Origin: Nemopilema nomurai
Taxonomy: Eukaryota; Cnidaria; Scyphozoa; Rhizostomeae; Rhizostomatidae
Direction: 5' to 3'
Length of the DNA stretch: 64,000 bases
Assembly: GCA_003864495.1 (NCBI GenBank)
Contig: PEDN01001370.1
Location: 124,001 to 188,000 of the forward strand
Part shown: piece by piece, positions 10,925-22,461 of the stretch
How the letters are laid out: each line of letters starts with the position of its first letter
Position numbering within the stretch: the stretch's first letter is position 1
The notes under the pieces: model-generated
Database searches by the model: none
What the model was told of the DNA's origin: nothing
What the model saw: only the letters and a program-made list of their open reading frames with translations
Translations under genes and position numbers: made by a program

Positions 10925-13900
10925 CTAGTTCTTTCTCTCATTTGATCTTGACCTTGACTTTGATCTTGACACTGAACGGGACCTTTCACGTGACTTTTCA
11001 CGTGACCTGGACTTTCGTGGTGATCTTTCATATGAGCCTCTATCTGAGCGGGAACGAGAGCGGGAATGAGACTTTCTGCTTCTTGATCTTGATCTTCTTG
11101 GAGACTTGGACCTTGATCGTCTAGGTGACCTGGAAGCTGATCTTTTTGGAGATCTGGACTTGGATCTACCAGCCTTGCTTCGCTTTGGGCTTCGTGATCT
11201 TGAACGGTATTTTCCACTTGATCGGCGACGGCGGCCACGACTGCGGCTCCTGGAGCGGCGTGGTGACCTGGAAGCAGAGTGGTCACCGTATATTTTTTCG
11301 GAGAAAAGCTTCTGGACCGTCCTGGTTTGTCTGCCTTTACTCGAACAAAAGACGTTTCACCCTGGAAATAGATCAAAGTAAACCAGTTAATTTTCAATTG
11401 CTTACATCTTTACAAAAACCAAATGCAGAACTATGTAAAAAGAAACAAAGAATAAAAAATGGCCGCCTGGTTGGATTATGTCCTCAAAAATTGATGGACA
11501 AACTAACAAAATTCTGCTTCAAATGATCATATTTTCCAGTGATAGAAATCACAATGTGGTCTTGAGGCTATTTGATGACCTTCATTTTAAAAATCCTAAC
11601 TTTTATAGCAAGAAACAATTATTTCTTGCCTAGTACCACTCTTTTGCTGAGACAGTGCCAAGAGTAACCTGACTTATGTGTTTTTTCAAGGATTGGCAGT
11701 TGAGAACCATCTTTGCAACTATGGGGCATGTATCTATAGCGCCAACAGCATGGCACCTTGGCACTTAAATAGGTATGGTTTTTAAATATCAGGTGAACCT
11801 GGTCCTCGGTTCCTAAATCTCCACTGGATCATGACGCATCTGAAAGTAAATCAGACTGGCCATGTGTGGCTTTTTTATGACGCATCTGACTCCAGACAAT
11901 AACAGCTATTTCATCTGAAAATATCTTATGCTCCTCTGACTAAGGATCCTTAAGCCTGTCAGTTTTGGGGCACGGTTGTCCTAAAAACACATCCTGTCCC
12001 TGGCCAGAGGTCAGTCCTGAGAATGGCAACCAGTACACCAAATGATGCAAGGGAATCCTGGTCTGCCTTTTTGTGTCCAGCTAAAGATGGAATGATCAGA
12101 AACATGAAATGTTGCTGCAAAAGCTTTTCAATCGGTGGCAATGCTACACGAGCTGACTCGAAATAAACACATTGTCATAAAATACCCCATCACTGTAATG
12201 CATCTAAAATGAAAATGCTTTAGTATCATCATCTATATACTTCTTGATCATATGGACTACATCTGTGTATCTGTCAAAAATCTTTCATTACTGTGGCTGT
12301 GAGACCTAAACCTCCAGCAAGATCTCTCCTTACCAACAAACAGGGAAGTCTTTTTTTAGGAGGAATTGCAAAAACCCGCAAAAACAAACACCACATTATT
12401 AAACCTTGCTTGCACTGAGTTTGCAGACCATAGTGAAAGAAAGCATTTTGACAAATATTTCAAAGAAGCAAAGAAATCAATTCATTCATTGCATGAAGAA
12501 TTACACATTGATTCATTTTTTAAATTTGTTTCCAAGTTTCTATGACAATTCTATGACAAACAAATATCAAATGAATCTGCACCGGAAGAAACCACCTTGA
12601 TGCCTGTTTGTGTGAACAAGTCCAAATACTTCCTATATTTGTGTGATGCATATAAGCAGGTTTTTACAATACATCCTAATTAATTGAAGCAATTTTGATG
12701 CTGTACATGAAAGCTTTTGCTGCACTGTCACGAATCTCATGCATTGTGACAAATCTAAACACAAACCTCATGTGACCTGAATTTTGTGTCATCTAAGTTT
12801 CTGATTGCCCATTTCATATCATCATATCTTGCAAACTCAACTACACCAGTTCCATCTTTGAACACATCTGTATACAGGACATCTCCAGCTTCACGCATGT
12901 GGTCCTTCAAGTCTTGCCAGCTTCCAGTTGGCGGCAAGCCAGAAATCAGTACTCTATAATCAGACCTCCTGGGTGGTCCAGAGCCTCTGCCCCTACCTTT
13001 ATTTTGCCCCCATCCTCTACCACTATAGGATTCTTCTCTGCCAGAGTTTCCCCTTGGGAATTCTACCCTTATTCTATAGCCATCAAGGTCATAACCATCA
13101 CGCTCATGAACAGCATCTTTCGCATCCCTTTAAAAAAGGTTCATCTTTATAAGATACATGGTAAGCATTGACAAGAAGTGACAGCACATTTACTTTTTCT
13201 GTAGTTTATTGCTCTATCTACTTTTCTATGTTCTTGCTTAAATAAAACACACCCTATTTTCCACTCAAAACATATATAATCATTCTACTTGAAACTTAGT
13301 ACAGGTTGAAGGTGTGTTCAATCAACAAGATAATTGTGAACATGGCAGCATGGACTGGTATGGTGAAGTCTTTATTGCAATTTTTTTAAGTATTTCTATT
13401 TCGCATGAAAACTAATTTTACATTAGCAAAAAACACATGAAACAATTTCATAGTAAGGTATTGCTCAATCGAACATCAATTTCAATTGTACAGTTCAAAA
13501 TCCATCAGTTAAACCATACAATTTTACAGCTATCTTTCTATGGAGAAGCTTTGTGAAGTTTAATGATTCTTTCCAACTCAAAAACTTTTCTCAAAGCCAG
13601 TAGCCTTCTTCTCAACTCAAAAACTTTTCTCAAAATCCAGTATATTGTTAGCATGCCATCAGACTTTAACAAACTTTCAAAAGAGGCTTTACCTAAGAAC
13701 TTTAAAGGGTGAATTGCTAGATAAACAGATAAAAATATATATTAAGGACCCAACGGAACTAACTCCGTAGGCCATGAATAAATGAGACGGTCCTAACCTC
13801 GGGTCTTCAAATTCGACAAAAGCAAATGCTGGATTATATCTATTGTGGATATCTACAGCAGCGATTCTACCAAACTTATAAAACACATCTTCTAGATCCT

Positions 13901-13994
13901 TTTCCCGTACATCTTTGGGCAAATTCCCGATGTAAAGTCGGCATTCATTGGTAGTTGAACGGATCAATCGGTTTCCATCCATGGTGAACGACAT
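10925..13994 (-). CDS. SRSF1-like SR splicing factor, paralogue a (one frameshift)
   Basis: Three coding exons: 13798-13994, 12767-13127 and 10925-11361. RRM1 has RNP-2 (CRLYIGNLP) and RNP-1-like ([11 protein letters not shown]). A Gly/Arg linker follows. The second, pseudo-RRM carries the SRSF1 hallmark [15 protein letters not shown]. Exon 3 starts GETSFVRVK, as in SRSF1, and ends in a long RS/RK domain ([10 protein letters not shown] and similar). SR proteins of this type bind exonic enhancers and promote spliceosome assembly in the nucleus. The RS domain lies in a different frame from the exon-3 start: after SFSPKK, at a T6 run (A6 on the coding strand) at 11293-11298, one base is missing. 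Adding one base gives about 332 codons ending at the TAG at 10925. Without it, translation follows an RS-less frame to 10882. The exon phases are identical to those of paralogue b. Confidence 0.88.
13576..13644. repeat. Short tandem duplication of about 38 bp
   Basis: Two adjacent copies of a unit beginning CAACTCAAAAACTTTTCTC lie in intron 1 of SRSF1-like gene a. It is a local duplication of no evident function. Confidence 0.6.
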
Positions 13995-15320
13995 TTGGAA
14001 GCAAGATGAAAGGAAGCCTGTTTCCCAAGATGCCTTTGGGAACGGTGTCGTGTCCAGGCCTCTCCTTCGCGGGGAGAGAAAAGACTGGATAGAGCAACCT
14101 TTTGTTCTCGCCAGGTCTTTGTTGAAGCAAATTAATTCATTTCTATTTATTTCTTTTTTTATTAGGCTTGAAGGCCGAAATGGTCCATCGCCAACACAAT
14201 TATTATACTTACAAGTAATACTATTACAAATTAACAATAAATCACAAGAAACAGCTTACAACTAATACAAAGATAAACAGATGAGAAAATGATTATAAAC
14301 TAGAAAGTGGATGTGCACATAGAGGACTTCCCAAAAGATTCCCGTGATTCAAAGGCCAACGATATAAAGTTAGCTATTGATGTCCAACAATCCGTATCTT
14401 CTTGACTTATGAGCCAAATAAACTTATCGCAAAGGTCAAGGGAATGATATTCTTGAAAATTTTGAATAAATCATAGATAACATAGAATTCCTAGCAGTCT
14501 TGTAAAGGGGACAAACTGATAAGAAATGGAGCTACAGCCCTCCCCCAAATAATTGTTTAAGCCAAAATTGTTGGTTCAACATCCCCCTACCCCTGCAAAC
14601 AATGTTGTCCTGCTGCTAAGTGAAGCCTCATTTATCCACCAAACCAATTTCCCCAGGTTAACTGGGTGCTAAACTTTCCTACCCACATTGCTTTAGGGGG
14701 AGGAGGGCCACAACAGAAATGAAAGGTCAGAGAAATGAAAAATGCAAACCAGAGAAAATACTGAGGTGATCCGAAGACTCTTGGTAGGCAAAAAAGCTGA
14801 GAGTGGCTAATTTGTTTGCAATTCCTCATTGATCTATTACTAAAGCACCTTGTTAAACGCCAATGAAGTTAAATTAATTCAGTTTCAAGCCAAAATTATC
14901 AGAAAACTTGAGAGTTCTTTTGATGAAACACTTCCCTGTTAGTTTTAATTGAGCTGCCCAAATATAAAAAATGTGTGGCATATCATTCAACATAAGCAGG
15001 CAGCCTGTTTTCAAAACAGCTCATACCTTTATTTTTGTTAAACACTTCCTTTGGCTCTTGGAACATGAGACACACAGATGAAAACACAAATACTGAGAAA
15101 CATTAAAACAAGATTCTATATCAATGAACTACTTCCCAAGTTTCAACAAAAAAAAGAGGCTGACACATAAAACAAATCAACATAATTGATAGAAATACCT
15201 CATTCAAAGCAATTTATAAGCACTAATAATATCTAATAAGGGATGCTTTCTGCATTGTTTCCAAGACAGAATTATTTACATTATTTTTCACTAATGTCTC
15301 CATTGGAGTTGTTGCCCTCT
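13995..15320. other. 5' flank of SRSF1-like a and 3' flank of dynein light chain
   Basis: No gene recognised. The right part should hold the dynein light chain 3' UTR; a TTTATT at 15028-15033 (AATAAA on the minus strand) is a candidate poly(A) signal. The left part is the 5' UTR and promoter side of SRSF1-like a. Confidence 0.45.
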
Positions 15321-15590
15321 TTATCCCGACTTGAAAAGCAGGATTGCAACTTGTCCCATATAGAAATAGATGAAGTGTTTTGTTTCGTGCGTCACGTAAG
15401 ACCCAAAGTTTCTGCCTACGATGCAGTGCCAAGTAGGATTGTACTTTTTGTCGAATTCTTTTTTGATGAAGGCTGCGATGTCCTTTTCGATATTGTATTT
15501 ATCTAGAGCTTGCTTTGCACATTCTGTGGCATCATTTTGCATGTCCTCTGCCATGTCTGCATTTTTAATAACTGCCTTTTTCTCACTCAT
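15321..15590 (-). CDS. DYNLL: LC8-type dynein light chain
   Basis: A single coding exon of 89 residues, the usual LC8 length, starting [13 protein letters not shown]. Highly conserved blocks include [37 protein letters not shown] and the C-terminal [19 protein letters not shown]8 is a homodimeric hub protein. It is part of cytoplasmic dynein and also binds short linear motifs in many partners. An acceptor (TTTATTTCAG) abuts the ATG directly, so the 5' UTR comes from an upstream exon, probably near 16.1 kb. The gene lies between the two SRSF1-like genes and is divergent from paralogue b. No damage is seen. Confidence 0.97.
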   Translation of the reverse strand: MSEKKAVIKNADMAEDMQNDATECAKQALDKYNIEKDIAAFIKKEFDKKYNPTWHCIVGRNFGSYVTHETKHFIYFYMGQVAILLFKSG

Positions 15591-15599
15591 CTGAAATAA

Positions 15600-16637
15600 A
15601 AAAAATTAATAGAAGTTTCAGAAAATGCAATTATTCTTCGCAACGCAAGCATTAATCAAACTTATTTGAGCTTTTTAGTAACATCGTATGAAACTATGAT
15701 ACTTGAAGCTAACATCGAGAGGGCGGGTGGTTGCTACGGATGCCATCACCATAGCATCGAGGTCCAAGGAACAGTCCGAGTTCGATCAGTGGCAACAACT
15801 ACACATGTGGTTAAATCGCAATTAAATACCTTCGCCGAGTTAATAGAGACGAGTTTGACATAGACCAGTTTCGTCCATCTTATCATCAAATTTGGTTTAC
15901 AAACAAGCTTGCGTTTCAAAAGCTGCCTTTTTTAACAAAATGCACCAAAAAAGTTTTCTGCTATTCGTTTATCATACAACATTTTGTTCTTAGGCCAATT
16001 AAGTTGTCATTATCAAAACTGTCTTCATTGGTATATATTATAAGAATAAAGTACTCACTTTGATATTTATCGGTCACTCGTGATACACAACAAACTCCTT
16101 TCCACAACCACAAGTACTGTATGAAATCGTTACTACGAATACGTCGCTACAAACTTGGCGCGGAAGGTGATTACAGCATGAAGTTGGTAGCTATGCAATC
16201 ACTATGGTTATTTTGAAATACACCAATGAAGAACGAGTTCGTGACGTTGTTCGGCATAGCATTTTGGTGCATTTTATTTCCCATCGTGCATAGCGGTTCC
16301 CTCATTTCATGCAAAATCTAAAACGAGGATGGCCAAATCGAAAAAGCGAGCCAGGGGGACTCTAACGAGGCTTTAAATTTGGAAATGTTATTAATATCAT
16401 AATTTCATTTCAAATATTTATTGCTTGCCTTCTTTGAATCAAGCCCAAGGTTCCTTTTGATACTTAGAAAAAGAGTAGATCCTAACTAAAGAGAAGGAGC
16501 CTGAATTGCAGAATCTGGCATATTTCGACCCCAACCCCCGTCAACTACCATTCTTCAAAGTGAAAGGAATCAGACGAAGCAACGTGTTTCGAAAGCGTCT
16601 CTCGCTGAATTACACAGCTGCATCTTACAAGCGAAAA
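15600..16637. promoter_or_regulatory. Divergent promoter interval, dynein light chain / SRSF1-like b
   Basis: About 1 kb separates the divergent starts of the dynein light chain (minus) and SRSF1-like b (plus). It must hold the dynein light chain 5' UTR intron and both promoters. No TATA box stands out, as expected for housekeeping genes. The open frame extending upstream of the SRSF1-like b ATG back to 16506 begins with a non-ATG codon and is taken as 5' UTR. Confidence 0.4.
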
Positions 16638-17899
16638 ATGTCTTACAGTAGCAGAAATGACGTCCCTCCTCGTATGAATAAATCAAACTCAAATGATTGC
16701 CGTTTGTATGTTGGAAATCTCCCAGATGATATTCGTTCCAGAGACATTGAAGACGTCTTTTACAAGTATGGTAGCATCAGAGATGTGGAGTTGAAGTTGC
16801 CAAAAGGGAGAGGAACCCCATACGCCTTTGTTGAATTTGATGATCCAAGGTACGTCCTGACTATTTGGTGTTTTAGACCTCTTTTAGTAAATGTTGATGC
16901 ACAATTCACTCTCTACTCTGGTTGGCTCTGGCCTATCTTTCGCCACTGTGCCTAGGCTTCAATTAGTGGCAATAAACGTTTGTTTAGTATTAATAGCTAC
17001 ACACCATTAGAACTTATCTTTTTTGCACATAACATAGCCTTAGCATATAACAATTTTTTTATTTTCCAAGGGACGCTGATGATGCGCTTAGGGGAAGAGA
17101 TGGTTATGAGATTGGCAGGAGCAGAATAAGGGTCGAATTTCCTAAATCTGGAAGAGATTATCGAGATGGAGGCGGTGGTGGTGGCGGTGGTGGTGGTAGT
17201 GGGGGTGGGTTCTGGGGTGGAAGAGGTGGTGGGTACGGTGGAAGGGGGCGTGGAGGGGGCCCACCAAGAAGATCTGATTACCGGGTATTGGTATCAGGGC
17301 TGCCGCCTACTGGGAGCTGGCAAGACTTGAAGGACCACATGCGTGAAGCTGGTGATGTTGTTTACACAGATGTGTTTAGAGATGGCACTGGTGTGGTGGA
17401 ATTCTCAAGAAAAGATGATATGAAATGGGCAATAAAAAATCTCAATGATTCAAAATTTAAGTCTCATGAGGTAAGTAGATGAAATCATAATGGCATTTGC
17501 AATTTTATGGTTGCTTTTATGCCAGAAGTATTTCTTGTTGGTTATCAGCAGCATGTTTTATGATATTACACATCTATGTCTGTAGCTTATCAAACAATGC
17601 TCTAGTCCAATTTTAAAAAAAATTGATTTTCCAGTTGAGCACCTGAGTAAACCTTTTTTGTCTGAGTATAGTGCAAAACAATTTTTTGTGGTTGCGTGCT
17701 TCTGTTCTCAGAATGAAGTAAATTCTTTTATCAATCAACCCAGGGAGAATCAGCTTACATCAAAGTGAAAGAAGATGGGCCTGGGCGTAGCCACAGCCGT
17801 AGCAGAAGCTACTCCCCACGTCGCAGATCATACTCCAAATCAAAATCAAGGTCTCGCTCTGCCTCAAGATCACCCAGGTCAAAGTCACCAAGACCATAG
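16638..17899 (+). CDS. SRSF1-like SR splicing factor, paralogue b
   Basis: Exons 16638-16849, 17071-17470 and 17744-17899 give 255 residues, close to the usual SRSF1 length. RRM1 has CRLYVGNLP (RNP-2) and [10 protein letters not shown] (RNP-1-like). The linker is extremely Gly-rich, with a run of about ten glycines followed by Gly/Arg repeats. The pseudo-RRM holds [15 protein letters not shown]. The last exon begins [15 protein letters not shown] and ends in a short RS domain ([19 protein letters not shown], then [15 protein letters not shown]). The role is pre-mRNA splicing regulation in the nucleus. The RS tail is much shorter than in paralogue a. Splice positions and phases are identical, so the pair is a duplication with inversion. 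The reading is intact; the start is the ATG giving MSYSSRNDV. Confidence 0.95.
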
Positions 17900-20780
17900 T
17901 TTGGAAGTATTATCTTGTATTGATTCTTATGGAACAATAGACCATGGATTGACATGCAAAACAATGACTGTCTCAGTGACTTGGTAAAATGCGCCAATTT
18001 GAGGTAAAGATTGGCATCTTTTGTTTCTGATTTTAAGCTTATGTTTTATGATATGTTGCTTTGTAAGTTCATACACTAAAGAATCAAAAAAGTTATTGTC
18101 GAAAAAGGATTGAAGGGTCTTTTCTCTGGCTGTGGAAACTTTGAAGATAATTATTAACAAAGAGAAAAGTATGCAATTTGATATCTTAGAGATATTCACA
18201 AGAAGTATTTTTACACCCTTTTTGTTATTGAAGCAAAACATTTAGAGAGTAGTACTTAATCAATCAAATAAGTTGGTTGACATTGTTCATATTTTCCAAT
18301 ATTTGAACAATTAACCAGTTTCCAAAGAAGGGCTGAAGAGTAAACCTTAAAGATCCAATTTTCATTTTTTTTCTCACTAGATGAAATTCTTTGTATTTTA
18401 CATAAGAAGGTCTGATATATTGCATATTCTTGTACTAGAAAGCATCTCTATTTCTTGTATTGTATTTTGAACACCTTTTTATTTGAGAAATTATTGTTGT
18501 ACAAAGGAAAGCACTCTGTGTAGTAATGTCCTTTTACACCCTCACATGGCTACATTAGAAGTAATGATAATTAATATTTACAAACATTGCCAGTAGAGAA
18601 ATATTTGCTTAAGACTACATGATGTTGCTAAGTAGAACAACTGGAAATATTTCATTTTGCTTTTCTATTCAAATAAAGAAAGGTCATTTGTAAGGACCTT
18701 AGTTTTCTTTACCTTGCATGATATAAAATATGATAAGCTATATCTTTGTTTTTCACCAGCTTTATTAGTTCAACAGAATGCATTTATTACAAATTGCACA
18801 AGCATGGCACTAACTCTAATCCCATGGTTCCTAACTCTGATTGTCTTGTGTGATATACCTATATTGGCAGCACTTTTAAAAAAACATTGCTATTTTTGCT
18901 CACTGATTATCAGTTTGGTATTTTAAAAATGTATTTGTTGGATTTACTCATTTTTTCTGTTCTAAGCCTAGGATAAATTAGTAGTATACGTCATGTGTGT
19001 ATCTATGTATTGTCCTCTGAAATGTTTTGTTAACTTATTGCAGATGTCAGGACAAATCAGAGCATACATTAAGTTACCCATGAGATTGCAACATGCAGTT
19101 GCAGAATGTGGTCATATAGGATTCAAAGCTCACAGTGGAGCATAATACTTTCATAGTAGGAGGACCAGAGTGTTACAAGATCCATATCCACTCTCAACCA
19201 TGAAAATGTAGGATATCAGTCTTCACATACACATCAATATGTAATTGTACAAAATGCAATAATTGGAATGGATTCATTCTTAACTCAAAATTTGGATCAG
19301 AATAATTCAAAAAAGGAAAAGGACCATAGGAGGATATTCATGTGGATCATGTTTTGGATATTTCAATAAAAGAAAATGTTTTTTGTCAAAACAAACAAAA
19401 CTAGCAGGACTTTGTTACACTTGGTGCAAGGGGAGAGGAAACCAAATTCAGTTGAGGTACTGTGAGCAATCCAAAGTATCAAATTTTTGAGCAGTAACCA
19501 AACATCTGGAACAATGGAAGGCTGTTTGAAATAGGATGCAAAATCCGCAGGACTGGAGGCCACTTCTAGCCACCATGACACTATAAGGTCAAGCAGTCAT
19601 GACATTTTTAAGGTAGTGGAAGTGTTTTTGCAAGGACATAATTTCAAGGGATGCATCAAGTTTGGAGGTGTTGCTCTCACATTGTGGCTTTCCCAAGGTT
19701 TTGACCACTTCCATGGATCTAATGTTAGCAAAAGTAATTTCAATACCCAGAAATGGTAAAAAATTACCTGTGTAAAAATATTCCTGGAAAATTGAATACA
19801 TATTTTAAGCAATCTTTTTATGCTCATCTTTGGCAAAGAAGAGGATATTGGGATTAAATCAAATTTTCTCAGTTGTAAAAAGAAAAATTATATCAATTTG
19901 AGGTAACTTGGGCCTATACAGTATTTTCGTGATTCTTGTTGTGTTAAAGGACCACACCTCAAATAATGTAACCCAGCTAAACAAGATTTAGTAAGTCTTT
20001 AAAGTTTTAAGAATGTAATAAATATAAGAATTATCTGCAATTTTGTGTTCCAAGATGCCTTCTGGTTTTTATTTAGACAACAGACACAGCTAAGTGGTTT
20101 TTGAAGCAGCAAAATAGCTTAGAGTTGCAGGAATTTCAATTTGAGTTGGTCTTGATTTTAACTGATTGCCGTAGAAAGGTAAATAAAACTACAAAAAGAG
20201 GCAGAAGTAATTTCAACATGCAGCAAACCTTGATGATGACACCACAATTTCTTACTTTAACATGAATTTATTCTTTGACATGAACTACATCTCTTCGTTT
20301 TTGTAAAGTACACAAGGGTTTGTCCAATAATTCAGTTAAGTCAATTCATTGTTGTATTTGTCAGTCAATCATGTTATTTGAAAGCCATGAGCAGTTCTTC
20401 GTTTGGTTTGGTTGCGACTTCTTTTTATTTGCTTTTTTAGTTCTTTGATGTACTTGAGTGTATGTGGTTTGAGTTTTTTGTGTTTATTTTTTATGACCCT
20501 AAACTTCAGAAGGACCCTTAGCTAAATTGCTTGGTGACATCCTTCTGGTACAACCGACAAAACTGTGAAAACATTTTGTATTTTAATTCAAACAAAGCCA
20601 ATTTCACTTTTGGATTCATGGCGCGACATTCATATCATGACTAATTCATACATTTTTGAAGGAAAAAAGCATGCTCTCAAAAAATCAGCACGCGTTTCAT
20701 AAACTGCACAACACATGGACCTCGCTAATCAATGTCACTGACTCATGGTTCTCAAATGCCGACAAATGAAAGATAAACAG
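17900..20780. other. SRSF1-like b 3' region and intergenic DNA
   Basis: No coding family is visible. The first kilobase or more is probably 3' UTR (AT-rich, several AATAAA-like motifs, for example near 18672). Short open frames between 18.6 and 19.8 kb have no family resemblance and are treated as chance. Confidence 0.4.
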
Positions 20781-20781
20781 T

Positions 20782-21860
20782 AGCAACTTCCTGGACCTAA
20801 AGAAGGCATTTGACATCGTGGATCACAAAATTTTGCTCTCTAAGTTAGCAAAGTATGGGGTAGTAGGAACGCCCCATCATTGGTTTACATCATACCAAAC
20901 TGATAGGATACAATGCTGCCAAATCAACGGATCCAATTCACAACAAAAAAGGGTTCAGTGTGGTATTCCCCAAGGTTCTTGCCTTGGCCCCCTCCTTTTC
21001 ATCCTATACGTTAATGACTTTGAGCGATGATTAGAAAAAAGCTCAACAAACATATCTGCAGTCGACACTAGCATAACATGCTCTGCAAAAGACATTGAGG
21101 AATTGTGCAGTGACCTAAAACCTGAGGGTAAGAACATTGCAGAGTGAATGCGGCAAAATAAGCTTAGTCTGAACACCAATAAAACTGAATATATTGTCAT
21201 TGGTCATAAAAGACAAATTAATCATATCCAGGGGGAGATAGACGTGGAAATAAATGGAGTTAAAAATCCAACGAGCCCAAGAGGTAAAATATTTAGGAGT
21301 CACTATCGATGAAAACCTATCTTGGAACATTCAGTACAAGAAGCTTTAAAACTCAAAAGTGGTCTTTCTTCGTTGAGGAAACTAACAAATATACTACCTC
21401 AGTCGAAATTGGACCAGGTTTACAGGGCACTTTTCGAGAGCCATCTAGGCTATGGTGATGAATTATGGGGTAGTTTGTCCGCTACTAAGCTTGATCATCT
21501 TCAGCGTCTTCAAAACAGTGCTCAAACATTAGTTGAAAGTGCTAAATTTGAGGACGGGTGGATTTGTAAATGGCTTTCAGTCTCGAACCTAATCAAATGT
21601 GACAGGGCCATAATGACGTACAAAATGATGAATGGTCTTTGCCCTTACTGCCTTATAGGTAGATTTGTAACTAGATATGAGATATCCAGTTATTCGACAA
21701 GAAATCAGTTGAACTTGACATCCCCAGGCAAAATTTGGAATTCTCAAAAGGAAATTTTTTTCACCTTGGTGCTAAAACATGGAATGAGATTCCAAGAATG
21801 AGCCCCACAATTTCCATGTTTAAAATAAACTTAAAGGGATTCCTACAAAGTTATTAAATT
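20782..21860 (+). mobile_element. Decayed LINE reverse transcriptase fragment (CR1/L2/Rex-like)
   Basis: Reverse-transcriptase blocks follow in the right order with frame breaks and stops between them: FLDLKKAFDIVDH (block A), KRVQCGIPQGSCLGPLLFILYVNDF (block B), an eroded catalytic box reading AVDT where ADD is expected, LSLNTNKTEYIVIG, then the downstream thumb-like part (LRKLTNILPQSKLDQVYRAL and a region ending near 21801). The IPQGS-LGPLLF-YVND style is typical of CR1/L2/Jockey-group LINEs. It is 5'-truncated and catalytically dead, with no active ORF. Confidence 0.85.
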
Positions 21861-22461
21861 CCCAAAAAACACGATCGCTAGGTAGAAAAGCTACGTCCTT
21901 ATTTAATCTTATTTTATTCTGTAGTAGTAGTTTATTTATATTTTAGCTAATAGGGATAAGTGTATAAGGATTTTTAAATAAAAAACCAAACTTTTTATTC
22001 AAGAACTGAACACTTTATTGTAGATCAAGCCCAATCTTTAAAATCTTGCCTACCGCTGGCCATTCGCCTCGCTTCCCTCGAACTTTTTTGCCAAAGGTAA
22101 CGATAGCGTCAAGATTATGTGGCCCTCTGTAATTATCTAAATAAAGCTGAATTTTGGGCAATGTTTTTACCAGTTTTTGTTTATAAGGAATACCCATATG
22201 GTTTTTTAATATTTTTCATGTAGGCGAATAGCAGGTTGGTTACTATTATTTGGAAACATTTGGCTTAATTTGTCACTATGGCCAGGGGTTAATCCAGAAA
22301 CCGGAAATAATGGAGAAAGAATTTGCCGTCGTCTCACTTCGAAATGTTATTATGACGTAATCACGTTTGGCTGTAGCCACATAAATGTGGCGGATTCTCT
22401 GACGAGGCCAGTTTTCTAGTGGACGGAGTACCATCATTGCTGTTGAAACGAATCGAAAGAA
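21861..22461. promoter_or_regulatory. Upstream region of VEGF-like gene A
   Basis: No gene seen. A weak TATA-like CATAAAT at about 22379-22385 lies roughly 80 bp before the ATG of gene A. This is a reasonable promoter position but not a strong match. Confidence 0.3.

Noticed and set aside
10882..11397. 171-codon frame on the minus strand as a separate protein
   Set aside because: It begins in the true SRSF1-like a exon, then runs through the RS repeats in the wrong frame; periodic RS codons keep the other frame open.
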